The notes under the pieces were generated by a model. The model was not told the DNA's origin. It did not search any database and saw only the letters and a program-made list of their open reading frames with translations. From Neisseriaceae bacterium (lineage in GTDB: Bacteria; Pseudomonadota; Gammaproteobacteria; Burkholderiales; UBA11063), in contig RXJX01000009.1 of assembly GCA_003963245.1 (NCBI GenBank), positions 1-64,000 of the forward strand: a DNA stretch of 64,000 nucleotides, read 5' to 3'. Below, in pieces: positions 54,090 through 64,000 of this stretch (position 1 is its first letter; every line of letters starts with the position of its first letter). The position numbers and the translations under genes were made by a program.

Positions 54090-56383
54090 ATGTTAGCTTT
54101 TTTTCATAAAAAATTTAAATTACTCGGCCCAGTAGCTTTAGTAATATTGAGCAGTTTAATTACGGCCTGCGGTGGTGTAGCACTACTGTTATATCAAACA
54201 ATAGTGATGTTAACAATGGGACATTATCCATCTCAGCATTTACCAATTCAAATTTACTAGTTGGTGAATCAACTACTGCAACTATAAGTATTACAAATTC
54301 AACTTCAAGCGAATCAGCAATAGTTGCACTTAACAATAATAACCCCGCTGTAATCTCACTATCGTCAAATAGCTGTACTTTGTCAACTACAGCAAATTCA
54401 TGCACAGTGGTAATCACCGCAATCGGAACTGGCTCCGCAACTTTTAGCGCTAGCTCAACTGGGATTCCATCCGCAACCTCCGGAACGCTGACAACCAGTT
54501 CAGTCACCCCTCTAGGAATCTTATTTGGTACAGAAAATGGGCTGGTATTCAATAACTCAACTTTAATGACTGGCTTAGCTCCACTAGCTGGAGCGGACAA
54601 TAGTCCAATAAATGGATTTGCGATTGACTCTAATGGAAATATGTACTCTGAAACTAAGGGTGCATCGTATAATATAAAATCACCTTTTGGTTATGGCGCT
54701 GGAAAAGTATTTAAATATGATAGTTCCGTAGGGTATTGGATCTTGCTATCTGGTAGCGGTGTAGGTGGAACACTCGATAGTTCACTCCTGAATGGCGGTT
54801 ATGGCTCATCAGTCAATGTTCTGGTAATAGATAATAATAACCTTTATGCCGGAACTAATGCTGGAAATGTTTTCAAATATGCCAATAATGTGTGGAACCA
54901 AATGGGTACTAATTTAGGTCAACCAGTTACAACATTAGCTCTTGACGAAAGCAATAATCTTTACCTCGGTACCAATAATGAAGCTGACGTTAGAAATGTA
55001 TATAAATATGTTAAAGGTTCTTGGATTTCACTTGGTTCTCCAGATAGCACAGGTATCCAATCAATCGTAGCAAATAGCAGTGAAAGTATTTATGCGGCAA
55101 CCGCAGGTAATGGTGGAAACGGACAATTATATCACTATATCCAAGATACTACTTGGACTAGAATTAGTAACTTTAGTGATGGCGCAGTAAACGTAGTCGT
55201 GGAAAGTGGTAATAATCTTTACTCTGGAACGGCTGCAGGTACGGTACACAAATACCGTGGTACTGGTGCATTATGGAGCAACTTAGGTACACCAGACAGC
55301 GGTGCATCACCCGTAATGACAATGACTCTTAATGGATCAGACTTATATGCTGGAACGTACGGAGGCGGTACAAGTGGCCAAGTCTATCACTACAACGGCA
55401 CAACATGGGATCAAATGAGTAATTTAAATAATGGTGTTATCTCAGTAATTGCTATAAAAAATGCTAGCATTTATACAAGTACTGCCAATGATAGCACTGG
55501 GATGGTTTATGCTTATGCTGCAAACGCGTCATGGTCTCCAATCGGTACTGGTACACTAGATGGCACACAAGTTTATTCTACAACTATTAGCAGCGATGGC
55601 ACCATTTACATTGGAACGCAAAATAATGTCTTCAAATATTTGACTAGTAATGAGTTATGGGTACCATTAGGAAGTCTCTATTTACTAGATAGCAGTGGGG
55701 TTGCAACATTAACCATATATGCACTTGGTGGAAACATATATACAACCACCAACGGAGGTAGTTGGCAACAATTAGCAAGCAATTCTAATTATATTACCTC
55801 AGATCTCTTGGTCGATAAAAATGGACAATTATATGCCAGCATGAATTATAATGATCCAAACGATCAGATCGTCAAAGATGGTCGCGTTGAGAGCTATAAT
55901 AGTACGACCGGAGTTTGGACAACTCTTGCAGGGACATCTCCACACAGATCAATAGATGGAACACAAATACAATCAATAACGATGGATGAATCTGGAAACA
56001 TTTATGCGGCTACTACAGGTAGCGGCAATGGCGGATTTGTTTGGGAATACCCTACAAACGGAAGTGCATGGGTCATGCTCGGAACAGGAACTTTAGATGG
56101 TACATCAGTAAATTCTGTGATAACAGATAGCAGCTTGAGTGTCTATGCCGCAACTTCTGCTGGTAATGTATTCAAATATAATGGTTACTATTAGATGCAA
56201 ATTAATACTAATCCTCTAGATACTATGGGAGTTAGTAGTCTTAACTTTGACCATCAAGGTAATCTTTATGCTGCTACTTATGGTGGAATGGTTTGGGAAT
56301 ACATAAATAATACCGCATTATGGGTAAATACTAAATATGGAATTGGTGTTTCGATTAATATTACTGGTAGCACAAGATTTTAA
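54090..56383 (+). pseudogene. repeat-containing lipoprotein gene broken by frameshift and nonsense codon
   Basis: ATG 54090 (AGGA upstream) opens a lipoprotein signal with lipobox LITAC and then GG, but the frame runs into TAG at 54258. Loss of one base in the GGTGGTGTAGC stretch (54171-54181) would restore a frame that continues without a stop as STTVISNNSDVNNGTLSISA through 54380 to 56191. There a TAG at 56192-56194 sits where a Trp is expected (NGYY-stop-MQINTN), after which the same frame goes on to 56383. The product would be about 763 residues of roughly 45-residue propeller-like repeats (NLYAGTNAGNVFKY, W-x-x-MG). A downstream TTG at 54380 could still start a 604-residue cytoplasmic piece. 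Confidence 0.75.
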
Positions 56384-56397
56384 TATTCTGCTGCTGT

Positions 56398-56437
56398 AAA
56401 AAAACAGGCTGTTACTTATTATAACAGCCTGTTTCTC
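56398..56437 (+). terminator. terminator behind the repeat lipoprotein pseudogene
   Basis: AAACAGGCTGTTA (56402-56414) pairs perfectly with TAACAGCCTGTTT (56422-56434) around a seven-base loop. Its presence right behind the 56383 stop supports a single original gene up to that point. Confidence 0.85.
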
Positions 56438-56622
56438 ATCTATGTATAAATCTAGCAACAAATTAATTGAATCTTTCTTGTATGAAGTTTAATTTTAAGA
56501 ATAAATTTCATTTCATAACAGAAAGATGACCGTGATTATTTTAAAGTATAAGAAATGAATAAACATGACCAGTCAAAAAATGGTAAACTAAAACCTATTA
56601 ATACAAGAGGTGAAATAAGAAT

Positions 56623-57078
56623 ATGGCTAGCCTAGTTGAGAAAATCTTTCCCCAAAATGCGAACAATGATTATAAAGGACATAAAATTGCAGCATACGTA
56701 TTCTTGTTATTGGCAACAGTAGGAATCGTCCGTAGCTGTATTCACTTTTTGGCTCCTGATGGGGGCGCTGGAACCATTGCTGGTATGGATTTATCCGTAG
56801 CGGGAGCGGCAGGAATAATCTTCGGCTTTTCGCTATGGGGTAGCTCGCAGCTTCTCTACGCAATCATTCAACTAATTGTCTTTTTCCGTTACAAAACACT
56901 AATACCATTTATGTACATTTTAATGCTGTGCGAGACTGCAATGCGAATGTTTATCGGACACATCAAACCAGTTCATTTTGCTCATACTCCACCTGGTGAG
57001 GTTTTAAACCACATCATGATTCCGCTCACAATTATCATGCTTATATTATCCTTATGGCACAAGGATCAGCAGAAATAA
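56623..57078 (+). CDS. small four-helix membrane protein
   Basis: A 151-residue protein with four predicted membrane helices (about 23-43, 58-82, 84-112 and 127-147). It contains GAAGIIFGFSLWGSSQLLYA, a conserved-looking helix start, and a cytoplasmic basic N-terminus. It is not recognised as a transporter of known type. GAGG lies 11 bases before the ATG. Stands alone between terminators. Confidence 0.65.
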   Translation: MASLVEKIFPQNANNDYKGHKIAAYVFLLLATVGIVRSCIHFLAPDGGAGTIAGMDLSVAGAAGIIFGFSLWGSSQLLYAIIQLIVFFRYKTLIPFMYILMLCETAMRMFIGHIKPVHFAHTPPGEVLNHIMIPLTIIMLILSLWHKDQQK

Positions 57079-57186
57079 AAGCATACAAAATAGCATGAGC
57101 AAGTGGACTCAAAAAATTTAACAGAATTTAAGGATAAAGCAGCATAAATTATTAAGTCATAGAACAAATACCTTAGGTGTATAAGC

Positions 57187-57591
57187 CTAATTAAAATAGA
57201 GTGTTACTATCACTTGCTTCAAATTATATTTGACTTGATCAGTATCTTTGAGCTCAACTGATTTCATAATAATTTTCTGACCAGTATTAGCCTGCAAATA
57301 ATCGCGAATATTATTAGCCAGCGTTTGCATCTTAGTTGGATAGCTAATCGCCGCACGTTTAACTCGTCCTTCATTAATTCCATCAACAATTTGATTGAGC
57401 TGATCCTTATCAAACCCAGTAAAAAACACCGGAGCCCAGCCGCCAACCATTGGTGAGCTGGCATCCTGTTTTACTGGAGCAGAAGACACCTTCTGTACAC
57501 TATTTGTATTATTGATAACCCCACCACCATCATTATTACTACAAGCAAGCAAGCTTGTTGCTGCGATCAACAAAGAAAATTTTTTAACCAT
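57187..57591 (-). CDS. small predicted lipoprotein
   Basis: A 134-residue protein from ATG 57591 (an in-frame GTG lies three codons upstream). The signal ends with lipobox LLAC, followed by SNNDGGGVINNTNS, a low-complexity linker. The C-terminal domain, starting GGWAPVFFTGFDKDQLNQIV, is a compact alpha/beta unit ending in alternating strands VELKDTDQVKYNLKQVIVTLYF, reminiscent of small envelope lipoproteins, but I cannot name it. It follows the gene at 57641 on the same strand by 49 bases. Confidence 0.65.
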   Translation of the reverse strand: MVKKFSLLIAATSLLACSNNDGGGVINNTNSVQKVSSAPVKQDASSPMVGGWAPVFFTGFDKDQLNQIVDGINEGRVKRAAISYPTKMQTLANNIRDYLQANTGQKIIMKSVELKDTDQVKYNLKQVIVTLYFN

Positions 57592-57640
57592 CGCTAACAC
57601 CTAATCAACTATCTATGTGAAAAACATTCTTGAAATTAAA

Positions 57641-57955
57641 TTAATTCATACTGTCATCAAATTTCACTTGTCCATTGCTTGCCACCAAACCAATTTTGGT
57701 TTCACGACGAATAACCCGACACTGATTTTTCGGATTAATGCAAATTCTAACGAAATCTTGATTCACATCATTTACGCTTAGATTGAACATGCTTCTAAGC
57801 AGTGGAGATGTCCGTAAGTCCTCTGCTGTAAATGAACCATGTTGTTCCATATCTGAACTAAACATAATCGGTTGCGACAAAATATTTTCCGCAGCACTGA
57901 TCCTAAAACTAACACAACTAAGTAACAAAATACTTACTATAACTCTTTTTAACAT
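57641..57955 (-). CDS. small secreted protein
   Basis: A 104-residue protein. ATG 57955 follows GAAGGA by seven bases and begins a signal peptide MLKRVIVSILLLSCVSFRISA cleaved before AE. The mature part contains two cysteines (ICINPKNQC), possibly a disulfide. Function unknown. Likely co-transcribed with the lipoprotein gene downstream. Confidence 0.65.
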   Translation of the reverse strand: MLKRVIVSILLLSCVSFRISAAENILSQPIMFSSDMEQHGSFTAEDLRTSPLLRSMFNLSVNDVNQDFVRICINPKNQCRVIRRETKIGLVASNGQVKFDDSMN

Positions 57956-58189
57956 ACCAAATCCTTCACCTACTTTATATGTTGTAAAAAACAACTAGCT
58001 TATTCTTATTTTTATTATATTTCATACTCAACATAGACACTTTACACTAGAAGACACCCTCTAGATTAACCGAAACAAGCTGTTATAACAGCAATAGACA
58101 TAACTATACTTTATGCTATATAATTTTAACATATCCTCTCAAGTTACAATCCTGTAGTATCAAGATAATTTTCCAATTTAAATATTTGT

Positions 58190-58220
58190 ATAATAAAAAT
58201 GACTGCCATTTAGGCAGCCA
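58190..58220 (-). terminator. terminator of ahcY-mtaD
   Basis: GACTGCC (58201-58207) pairs with GGCAGCC (58213-58219, one wobble), with a T-rich run on the minus strand. Confidence 0.75.
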
Positions 58221-58266
58221 TTCTACATTTTTTGTTAGGGTTACACTTACACTACTCTAACGACAC

Positions 58267-59559
58267 TTACGCAGCTATTATTCGCCGCGCAATTTCTTTC
58301 ACTTTAGCTATTACCAATTCTTCATCCATAGAGACCAACTCTTTATTAGAGAGTAAAATCTTACCATCAATAATTACAGTATCAACATCAGAAGATTGTG
58401 CAGAATAAACCGAGGCTGACAGTGGTTCCGTGATCGGATTAATATGTGCGCCTTTGGTGCCGAGCATAATCAAGTCAGCTTTTTTACCAGCTTGAAGAGC
58501 TCCAGTTGTATTTAGACCTAACGCCTTGGCTCCGTTGGCAGTTGCCATCATAATGGCTTGAGAAGAAGTGAGTGCTAATGGATCTTCTGCAACCCCATTA
58601 TGGAGCAATGCTGCGAGATTCATTTCTTTAAATAAACTGAGATTATTATTACTGGCCGCCCCATCAGTACCCAACGCAACATTAATCCCACGTTGTAACA
58701 TTTTAGGAACATTAGCGATACCGCTACCTAACTTGAGATTGCTGCTTGGATTATGTATTGCATTTACTTTATGGCGAGCTAATATTTCATAATCTTGTTC
58801 ATCCAAATGAACACAATGCGCGGCAATTACGGGCACATCAAAAATCCCACATTTTTCGCATAATTCAGCGCCACTCATTCCATACTTCTCATAAGTCTCG
58901 CGTTGCTCTTGCTTGGTTTCCAATAAATGAATATGAATCCCAGTATTTAATTGCTTGGCAACTCTTGCTGCTTCCTGCAATAACTCTGGATTATAAAGAT
59001 AGGTTGAATGAACTTCCAAATATACTTTTAGACGCTCATCAGCAGTATTATGCCATTTGTTATAATAATCAGCACAACCTGCCAGATCAACCGACATATC
59101 TTTAAACATTAGCGGGCTTTTGGATAGTACCGCACGCATTCCGCTTTCCTGAAAGGCTTGTGCAGCATAATCCATATGCCAATACATATCAGCGATACTG
59201 GTAGTACCGGATTTAAGCATTTCAATAATTGCGAGCTTAGCTCCCCAGTAAACATCTTCGGGAGTTAATTTCATTTCTGCCGGAATAATATGATTAAACA
59301 GCCAATCTTCTAGCTTTTTATCTCCAGCATAATTACGTAATATTGTAGTTCCACTATGGGTATGTGCATTTACCAACCCTGGCATTACCAACATATCACG
59401 CGCATCAATAAGCGTATCCGCTTGAAATTCTGGAGATAGCTCCGAACTTGGGCAAACAAAGGAGATCAAATCACCTTCAATACCGATACAATGGTCAGTC
59501 AAAACCATTGCATCAGTCACACCCGTGATGATCGTCGCATTTTTAATTAAAATACTCAT
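58267..59559 (-). CDS. mtaD: 5'-methylthioadenosine/S-adenosylhomocysteine deaminase
   Basis: A 430-residue amidohydrolase. PGLVNAHTHSGTTILRN gives the H-x-H metal site, HIHLLETKQEQRETYEKYG and IAAHCVHLDEQDYEI two more His, and LGTDGAASNNNLSLFKEM the catalytic Asp. The text is that of MtaD/SsnA-type deaminases that turn MTA or SAH into the inosine derivative. ATG 59559 overlaps the ahcY stop as ATGA, making a coupled pair. Confidence 0.92.
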   Translation of the reverse strand: MSILIKNATIITGVTDAMVLTDHCIGIEGDLISFVCPSSELSPEFQADTLIDARDMLVMPGLVNAHTHSGTTILRNYAGDKKLEDWLFNHIIPAEMKLTPEDVYWGAKLAIIEMLKSGTTSIADMYWHMDYAAQAFQESGMRAVLSKSPLMFKDMSVDLAGCADYYNKWHNTADERLKVYLEVHSTYLYNPELLQEAARVAKQLNTGIHIHLLETKQEQRETYEKYGMSGAELCEKCGIFDVPVIAAHCVHLDEQDYEILARHKVNAIHNPSSNLKLGSGIANVPKMLQRGINVALGTDGAASNNNLSLFKEMNLAALLHNGVAEDPLALTSSQAIMMATANGAKALGLNTTGALQAGKKADLIMLGTKGAHINPITEPLSASVYSAQSSDVDTVIIDGKILLSNKELVSMDEELVIAKVKEIARRIIAA

Positions 59560-60806
59560 GCATTCCAACTTGATAAATATTTTTCCTGAGCAGGCGTTAA
59601 TTTATCAATCGCAATACCCCAAGCATCTAATTTCATCATCGCCACTCGTTTGTCAATTTCTGCAGGAATGTCAATCACCTGATTCTTAAGCTCTTTACCA
59701 TGTTTGGCTACATATTCTGCACTTAAAGCCTGAATTGCAAAACTCATATCCATGATTTCCGCAGGATGTCCATCACCAGAGGCTAAATTAACTAATTTAC
59801 CTTCAGCTAACAAGAATACCCAATGTCCTTGCGGCATTTTATAGCCTTTGATATTTTGTCTAAAGTCTTTGCTCTCCGTTGCAACTGCTGCCAAATCGGT
59901 AACTGACACTTCACAATTAAAATGCCCCGCATTAGATAATAGTGCACCATCTTTCATTACCGCAAAATGTTCTTTGGTAATTACATCACTGCAACCTGTC
60001 ACCGTTACAAAAATATCTCCACGCTTAGCAGCTTCGCTCATTGGCATAACTTTATAACCATCCATCACCGCTTCTGCTGCTTTAACCGGATCAATTTCAC
60101 ATACGATAATATTTGCACCTAAGCCTTTGGCACGCATCGCAATACCTTTACCACACCAGCCATAACCCACAACCACGACATCCTTACCCGCGACAATTAA
60201 ATTGGTAGTACGATTAATTCCATCCCAAACCGATTGACCCGTACCATAGCGATTGTCAAATAAGTATTTACAATACGCATTATTTACCGCCATCATCGGG
60301 AATTTTAATAGACCTTCGGCTTCCATCGCTTTAAGGCGAATTATCCCAGTAGTGGTTTCTTCACAACCACCAATTACATTTACCATTAAATCCTGACGCT
60401 TAGTATGCAGCATATTAATTAAGTCACCACCATCATCAATAATCAAATCCGGAGCAAACTCCAAAGACATTTCAATATGGCGATTATATTCTTCAGGAGT
60501 CGCATTATACCAAGCAAAAACACTAAGCCCTGAAGCAACTAAGCCAGCGGCAACATCGTCTTGTGTCGAAAGTGAATTACTACCAGTTACGCAAACTTCA
60601 GCACCGCCAGCCGCTAATAATAATGCCAAACGTGCAGTTTTAGCTTCTAAATGCACCGACACAGTAATTTTTTTACCAGCAAAAGGTTTAGTCTTAACAA
60701 ATTCATCTTCTAGACGTTGTAATAAGGGCATATTTTTTTTAACCCATTCAATTTTCATTATGCCACTAGCACTCAACCCGATATCTCTAATTTGATGTTT
60801 CATCAT
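59556..60806 (-). CDS. ahcY: adenosylhomocysteinase, short (archaeal/Thermotoga-like) type
   Basis: A 416-residue NAD-dependent hydrolase. VHLEAKTARLALLLAAGGAEV, GCEETTTGIIRL, MAVNNAYCKYLFDNRYGTGQS and the NAD loop VVVGYGWCGKGIAMRAKGLG are all present. It lacks the about 40-residue insertion of usual proteobacterial enzymes (about 465-470 residues) and ends LTPAQEKYLSSWNA rather than KPxxYRY, like archaeal forms. Coupled to mtaD, it may hydrolyse S-inosylhomocysteine (inference from archaeal work on such pairs). Confidence 0.93.
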   Translation of the reverse strand: MMKHQIRDIGLSASGIMKIEWVKKNMPLLQRLEDEFVKTKPFAGKKITVSVHLEAKTARLALLLAAGGAEVCVTGSNSLSTQDDVAAGLVASGLSVFAWYNATPEEYNRHIEMSLEFAPDLIIDDGGDLINMLHTKRQDLMVNVIGGCEETTTGIIRLKAMEAEGLLKFPMMAVNNAYCKYLFDNRYGTGQSVWDGINRTTNLIVAGKDVVVVGYGWCGKGIAMRAKGLGANIIVCEIDPVKAAEAVMDGYKVMPMSEAAKRGDIFVTVTGCSDVITKEHFAVMKDGALLSNAGHFNCEVSVTDLAAVATESKDFRQNIKGYKMPQGHWVFLLAEGKLVNLASGDGHPAEIMDMSFAIQALSAEYVAKHGKELKNQVIDIPAEIDKRVAMMKLDAWGIAIDKLTPAQEKYLSSWNA

Positions 60807-61080
60807 AAACCTTTTTTAATAATTATCTTAATATATATAAAGAAAAATTTAACTGAGCGGATTTTATCATATAATTATGCTGCAAAGAATCTGAAAATCA
60901 ACAATCTTTTTTTAGTCGAAAAATCTTTAATTCCTGCCATCTCAGTTAAATAAAACTTTGCAAATCACACAGTTAAAAAATGCTGCGGCGCAACCAAAAA
61001 AACCACTTACAATGTTGTATAATTTATCCTTAAATAAAAATTTGACAACAATAATATAATATTTTTATGGGGAATTAATC

Positions 61081-62709
61081 ATGACTAATCGATTACTACA
61101 TTTAATTATTTGTAGCCTGCTTCTCTCTGCATGCTCTAAAGAAAAATCAAGTGTAGCTAACACAAATAGCGATACAAACACAGCTAACCGCAATACGATA
61201 AATATTTCAATTGGTGGCGAACCACCAACCTTAGATCCGGATTTATCCGGTGATAGTATTTCTGCACGGGTCGCGCATGATTTCTTTGAAGGATTAGTAT
61301 CTTTTGACCAAAGAGGAGAACCTATCCCTGGATTAGCTGAGAGTTGGGAAATTTCTCCTGATCAGAAAACCTACACCTTTCATTTACGCAAAGGAATAAA
61401 ATTCTCCGATGGTACACCAATTACCGCGACAGATTTTGTCAAATCGTGGCAGCGATTCGATGATCCCAAAACGGGCTCACCGCAAAATAATATGCTGGAT
61501 ATAGTTGTAAATGGGGCGCAAATTGCTAAAGGTCAATTGCCACCAAGCTCACTCGGTATCAGCGCACCAGACCAAAACACCGTAATAGTAAAACTGGTAC
61601 ACCCATCTGAAGCCTTTATCTATTTAATAAGCAATAACCAAGGCTTTAAAGTTATTCCAACTAAAGTGATTGCCGCCAAGGGTACCGCTTGGACTGAACC
61701 ACAAAATATGGTTACTTCCGGCGCATATAAAATGACCGAACATGTCGTAAACGGCTATATCACAGCCGAGAAAAATCCATTCTACTATGCCGAATCAACG
61801 GTGAAGATTTCACAGGTTAAATATCTGGCAATTGCAGATAATAACTCGGACTATAATCAATACCAAGCGGGCAATGTTGATATTACCTACTCAATCCCTA
61901 CTGATCGCTACAAAGAAATTAAGTCTGAATATCCACAAGAATTACACACTGTGCAACAAGATGCGATTTATTTTTATGATTTCAATATGATGCGTCCTGA
62001 GCTAAAAAACAATTTGAAACTTCGCCAGGCATTGACAATGGCAGTAGATCGTAAAACTCTAACTCAGGATATCCTTGGTCAAGGGCAAACTGAGCTTTAT
62101 TCTTACGTAGCACCAACCGTATCAAATGGTAAGTATGCTAATGTAAAATATGAATGGGCAAACTGGACTAGAGAAAAACAAATAGCTCAAGCAAAAAAAT
62201 TATACGCTGAGGCTGGTTATGGAGCAAACCACCCACTAACACTTGAAATTTCGTACAATACCTTGGATAGTCATAAGAAAATTGCAGTAGCAATTGCTTC
62301 AATGTGGAAAGAAATATTCGGCGTAAATGCAGTTGCTACAAATATGGAATGGAAAACATTCATTCTTGCACGACAAAAAGGTAACTATCAAATTGCTCGT
62401 GATGGTTGGACCGCTGGTAAAAATATTACGGATTATACTAACTTTATGTTCTTATGTAATGCTCCGCAGAATAATTCGCATTATTGTAATCCGTCCTACG
62501 ATAAACTAGTTAATGAAGCAAATTATAGTAGTGATCCAGCACAAAAACAGACTCTATACACTCAAGCAACTACGTTGTCAATGAATGATTATCCGATCAT
62601 ACCATTATATCAGTACACCTATTCTCGCTTAGTAAAACCATATGTTAAAGGTTACGACCCAAGCGAAAATCATGGTGATGATGTAATGACTAAATGGATG
62701 TATTTTTAG
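61081..62709 (+). CDS. oppA: oligopeptide ABC transporter substrate-binding lipoprotein
   Basis: A 542-residue SBP_bac_5 family protein. The signal ends at lipobox LLSAC; an Asn/Ser/Thr-rich linker follows, then ISIGGEPPTLDPDLSGDSIS, FEGLVSFDQRGEPIPGLAES and FHLRKGIKFSDGTPITATDF, the start of the peptide-binding fold, with LRQALTMAVDRKTLTQDIL near 320. The lipoprotein form is unlike E. coli OppA. No opp permease or ATPase genes follow, so it would use a transporter encoded elsewhere. GGGGA precedes the ATG. Confidence 0.92.
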   Translation: MTNRLLHLIICSLLLSACSKEKSSVANTNSDTNTANRNTINISIGGEPPTLDPDLSGDSISARVAHDFFEGLVSFDQRGEPIPGLAESWEISPDQKTYTFHLRKGIKFSDGTPITATDFVKSWQRFDDPKTGSPQNNMLDIVVNGAQIAKGQLPPSSLGISAPDQNTVIVKLVHPSEAFIYLISNNQGFKVIPTKVIAAKGTAWTEPQNMVTSGAYKMTEHVVNGYITAEKNPFYYAESTVKISQVKYLAIADNNSDYNQYQAGNVDITYSIPTDRYKEIKSEYPQELHTVQQDAIYFYDFNMMRPELKNNLKLRQALTMAVDRKTLTQDILGQGQTELYSYVAPTVSNGKYANVKYEWANWTREKQIAQAKKLYAEAGYGANHPLTLEISYNTLDSHKKIAVAIASMWKEIFGVNAVATNMEWKTFILARQKGNYQIARDGWTAGKNITDYTNFMFLCNAPQNNSHYCNPSYDKLVNEANYSSDPAQKQTLYTQATTLSMNDYPIIPLYQYTYSRLVKPYVKGYDPSENHGDDVMTKWMYF

Positions 62710-62727
62710 CTATATCTCACATCAAAC

Positions 62728-62762
62728 AAAAAGCTACCATCATTAATGAGGTAGCTTTTTAC
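62728..62762. terminator. bidirectional terminator between oppA and glyA
   Basis: AAAAAGCTACC (62728-62738) pairs perfectly with GGTAGCTTTTT (62750-62760). Confidence 0.93.
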
Positions 62763-62777
62763 TTAATTCAATCCTAA

Positions 62778-64000
62778 TTATTTGTAGACTGGAAATCTAG
62801 CGCATAAATCTAAAGCCTGTTGTTTAACTTTAGCAATTACAACTTCATCCGCAGGATTTTCCAAAACATCAGCAATCATATTGGCTAATTGCTCACACTC
62901 AGCCACGCCAAAGCCACGACTGGTTACAGCAGGAGTTCCCAAGCGAATACCGCTGGTTACAAATGGCTTCTCTGGATCATTCGGGATCGCATTTTTATTA
63001 GTTGTAATATTAGCATTACCAAGAGCTTCTTCAGCTACTTTACCCGTAATTCCTTTAGCACGCAGATCAACTAACATAACGTGCGACTCAGTACGACCAG
63101 ATACAATTCGTAAGCCACGCTTAATTAAAGTTTCAGCCAATGCTACTGCATTTTTCTTAACTTGCTCTTGGTAAGTTTTAAATTCTGGCTGTAACGCTTC
63201 TCCAAAAGCCACGGCTTTGGCTGCAATCACATGCTCCAAAGGACCTCCTTGCAACCCTGGGAAAATTGAAGAATTAAGCATTTTGCCGTGTTCTTCTTTA
63301 GCCAAAATAATCCCACCACGTGGACCACGTAAAGTTTTGTGAGTTGTAGAAGTTACAAAATCAGCATAAGGAACTGGATTTGGATACACGCCAGCAGCAA
63401 TTAGACCTGCGTAGTGAGCCATATCAACCATTAACAAAGCACCACATTTATCCGCAATCTCACGGAAACGTTTAAAATCAATTGCTAACGAATATGCGGA
63501 TGCACCAGCCACAATTAATTTAGGTTTATGTTCAATTGCCAAACGCTCTACCTCGGCATAATCGATTGCTTCTTCTTCGGTCAAACCATAGCTAATGAAA
63601 TTAAATAATTTACCAGATAGATTAACAGGTGAACCATGCGTTAAATGCCCGCCATGCGCTAATGACATCCCCAAAACCGTATCACCAGGTTTTAATACCG
63701 CAAAATAAACGGCTTGGTTAGCTTGTGAACCACTATGTGGCTGTACATTGGCATATTCAGCCCCAAAAATCTGTTTTAAGCGATCAATTGCAATTTGCTC
63801 GACCTGATCAACATAATAGCACCCACCGTAGTAACGTTTTTGCGGATAGCCTTCTGCATATTTATTAGTTAAGACTGAACCCTGAGCTTCTAAAACTGCT
63901 TTAGATACATAATTTTCTGAAGCGATTAACTCAATATGCTCTTCCTGACGAACAGCTTCCTGATTAATCAAATCAAAAATAGCTTTATCACTAGTTGCCA
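62778..64000 (-). CDS. glyA: serine hydroxymethyltransferase (5' end one base outside)
   Basis: A 407-residue visible part of a PLP enzyme that interconverts serine and glycine and charges tetrahydrofolate. The frame continues upstream of the TTG at 63971 as [20 protein letters not shown], and the last two window bases read TG on the minus strand, so the ATG start most likely has its A at position 64001. [37 protein letters not shown] and the PLP-lysine segment [14 protein letters not shown] are diagnostic. Confidence 0.96.
   Translation of the reverse strand, partial: ATSDKAIFDLINQEAVRQEEHIELIASENYVSKAVLEAQGSVLTNKYAEGYPQKRYYGGCYYVDQVEQIAIDRLKQIFGAEYANVQPHSGSQANQAVYFAVLKPGDTVLGMSLAHGGHLTHGSPVNLSGKLFNFISYGLTEEEAIDYAEVERLAIEHKPKLIVAGASAYSLAIDFKRFREIADKCGALLMVDMAHYAGLIAAGVYPNPVPYADFVTSTTHKTLRGPRGGIILAKEEHGKMLNSSIFPGLQGGPLEHVIAAKAVAFGEALQPEFKTYQEQVKKNAVALAETLIKRGLRIVSGRTESHVMLVDLRAKGITGKVAEEALGNANITTNKNAIPNDPEKPFVTSGIRLGTPAVTSRGFGVAECEQLANMIADVLENPADEVVIAKVKQQALDLCARFPVYK

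Noticed and set aside
54160..54600. A 146-codon minus-strand frame rich in Val and Glu
   Set aside because: It mirrors the Ser/Thr/Ala-rich repeats of the lipoprotein pseudogene and has no ribosome-binding site or start context.

Overview
The window is AT-rich chromosomal DNA of a Gram-negative bacterium: there are outer-membrane barrel and lipoprotein genes, periplasmic-type signal peptides and a homodimeric-type pyruvate dehydrogenase E1. The block ispE - tRNA-Gln - prs, a 6S RNA candidate next to ychF and the style of sucC/aspS/aceE/aceF point to a low-GC betaproteobacterium, perhaps Neisseriales-like. That placement is inference from protein style and synteny, not from any search.

Layout. 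1-56: truncated N-terminus of an IS30-like transposase. 373-7395: polytopic membrane protein, small secreted Cys protein, outer-membrane barrel protein, sucCD, CMD-family protein and a divergent LuxR-type regulator. 7474-10096: tRNA-Arg, RRM protein, aspS. 10144-12013: arsenic operon arsR-arsC-acr3 behind a perfect palindromic operator. 12116-19467: CPA1 antiporter, DUF2798 protein plus 2Fe-2S ferredoxin, APC transporter, DUF188 protein, radical SAM protein, UspA, YqhD-like dehydrogenase. 19530-24049: aceE and aceF with a tiny Cys-rich secreted protein between them and no lpd. 24235-27407: tal, ispE, tRNA-Gln, prs. 27479-31819: phosphatase, acyltransferase, membrane protein with a structured flank, bioC, comF, yhhQ. 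32001-36618: ribose operon rbsKDACB, then xth and a GST.

38345-41655 is an accessory (probable defence) patch, all on the minus strand: a NDT/TIR-like effector-type protein, an AAA ATPase overlapping a TOPRIM-like partner, a HipB-like regulator and a 46-codon stump of HipA. 41962-42614 is an unknown gene with a strongly structured leader. 42636-49691: corA, licD, a group II intron 5' fragment lying directly behind a terminator, a large secreted toxin-like protein, an Ntn-hydrolase and a glyoxalase. 49763-53919: asnB, ychF, 6S RNA, FUSC protein. 54090-56383: a repeat lipoprotein pseudogene broken by a frameshift and a nonsense codon. 56623-64000: small membrane, lipoprotein and secreted genes, the coupled pair ahcY-mtaD, an OppA lipoprotein and glyA, whose start codon straddles the window edge.

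How it fits together: core carbon flow (PDH, sucCD, transaldolase, ribose uptake), PRPP, isoprenoid and SAM recycling genes form the stable backbone. The accessory parts are the IS end, the ars operon, the defence patch, the intron scar, the secreted toxin-like gene and the pseudogene. A 130-bp hairpin-rich repeat occurs twice in opposite orientations, in the 5' regions of aspS and prs.
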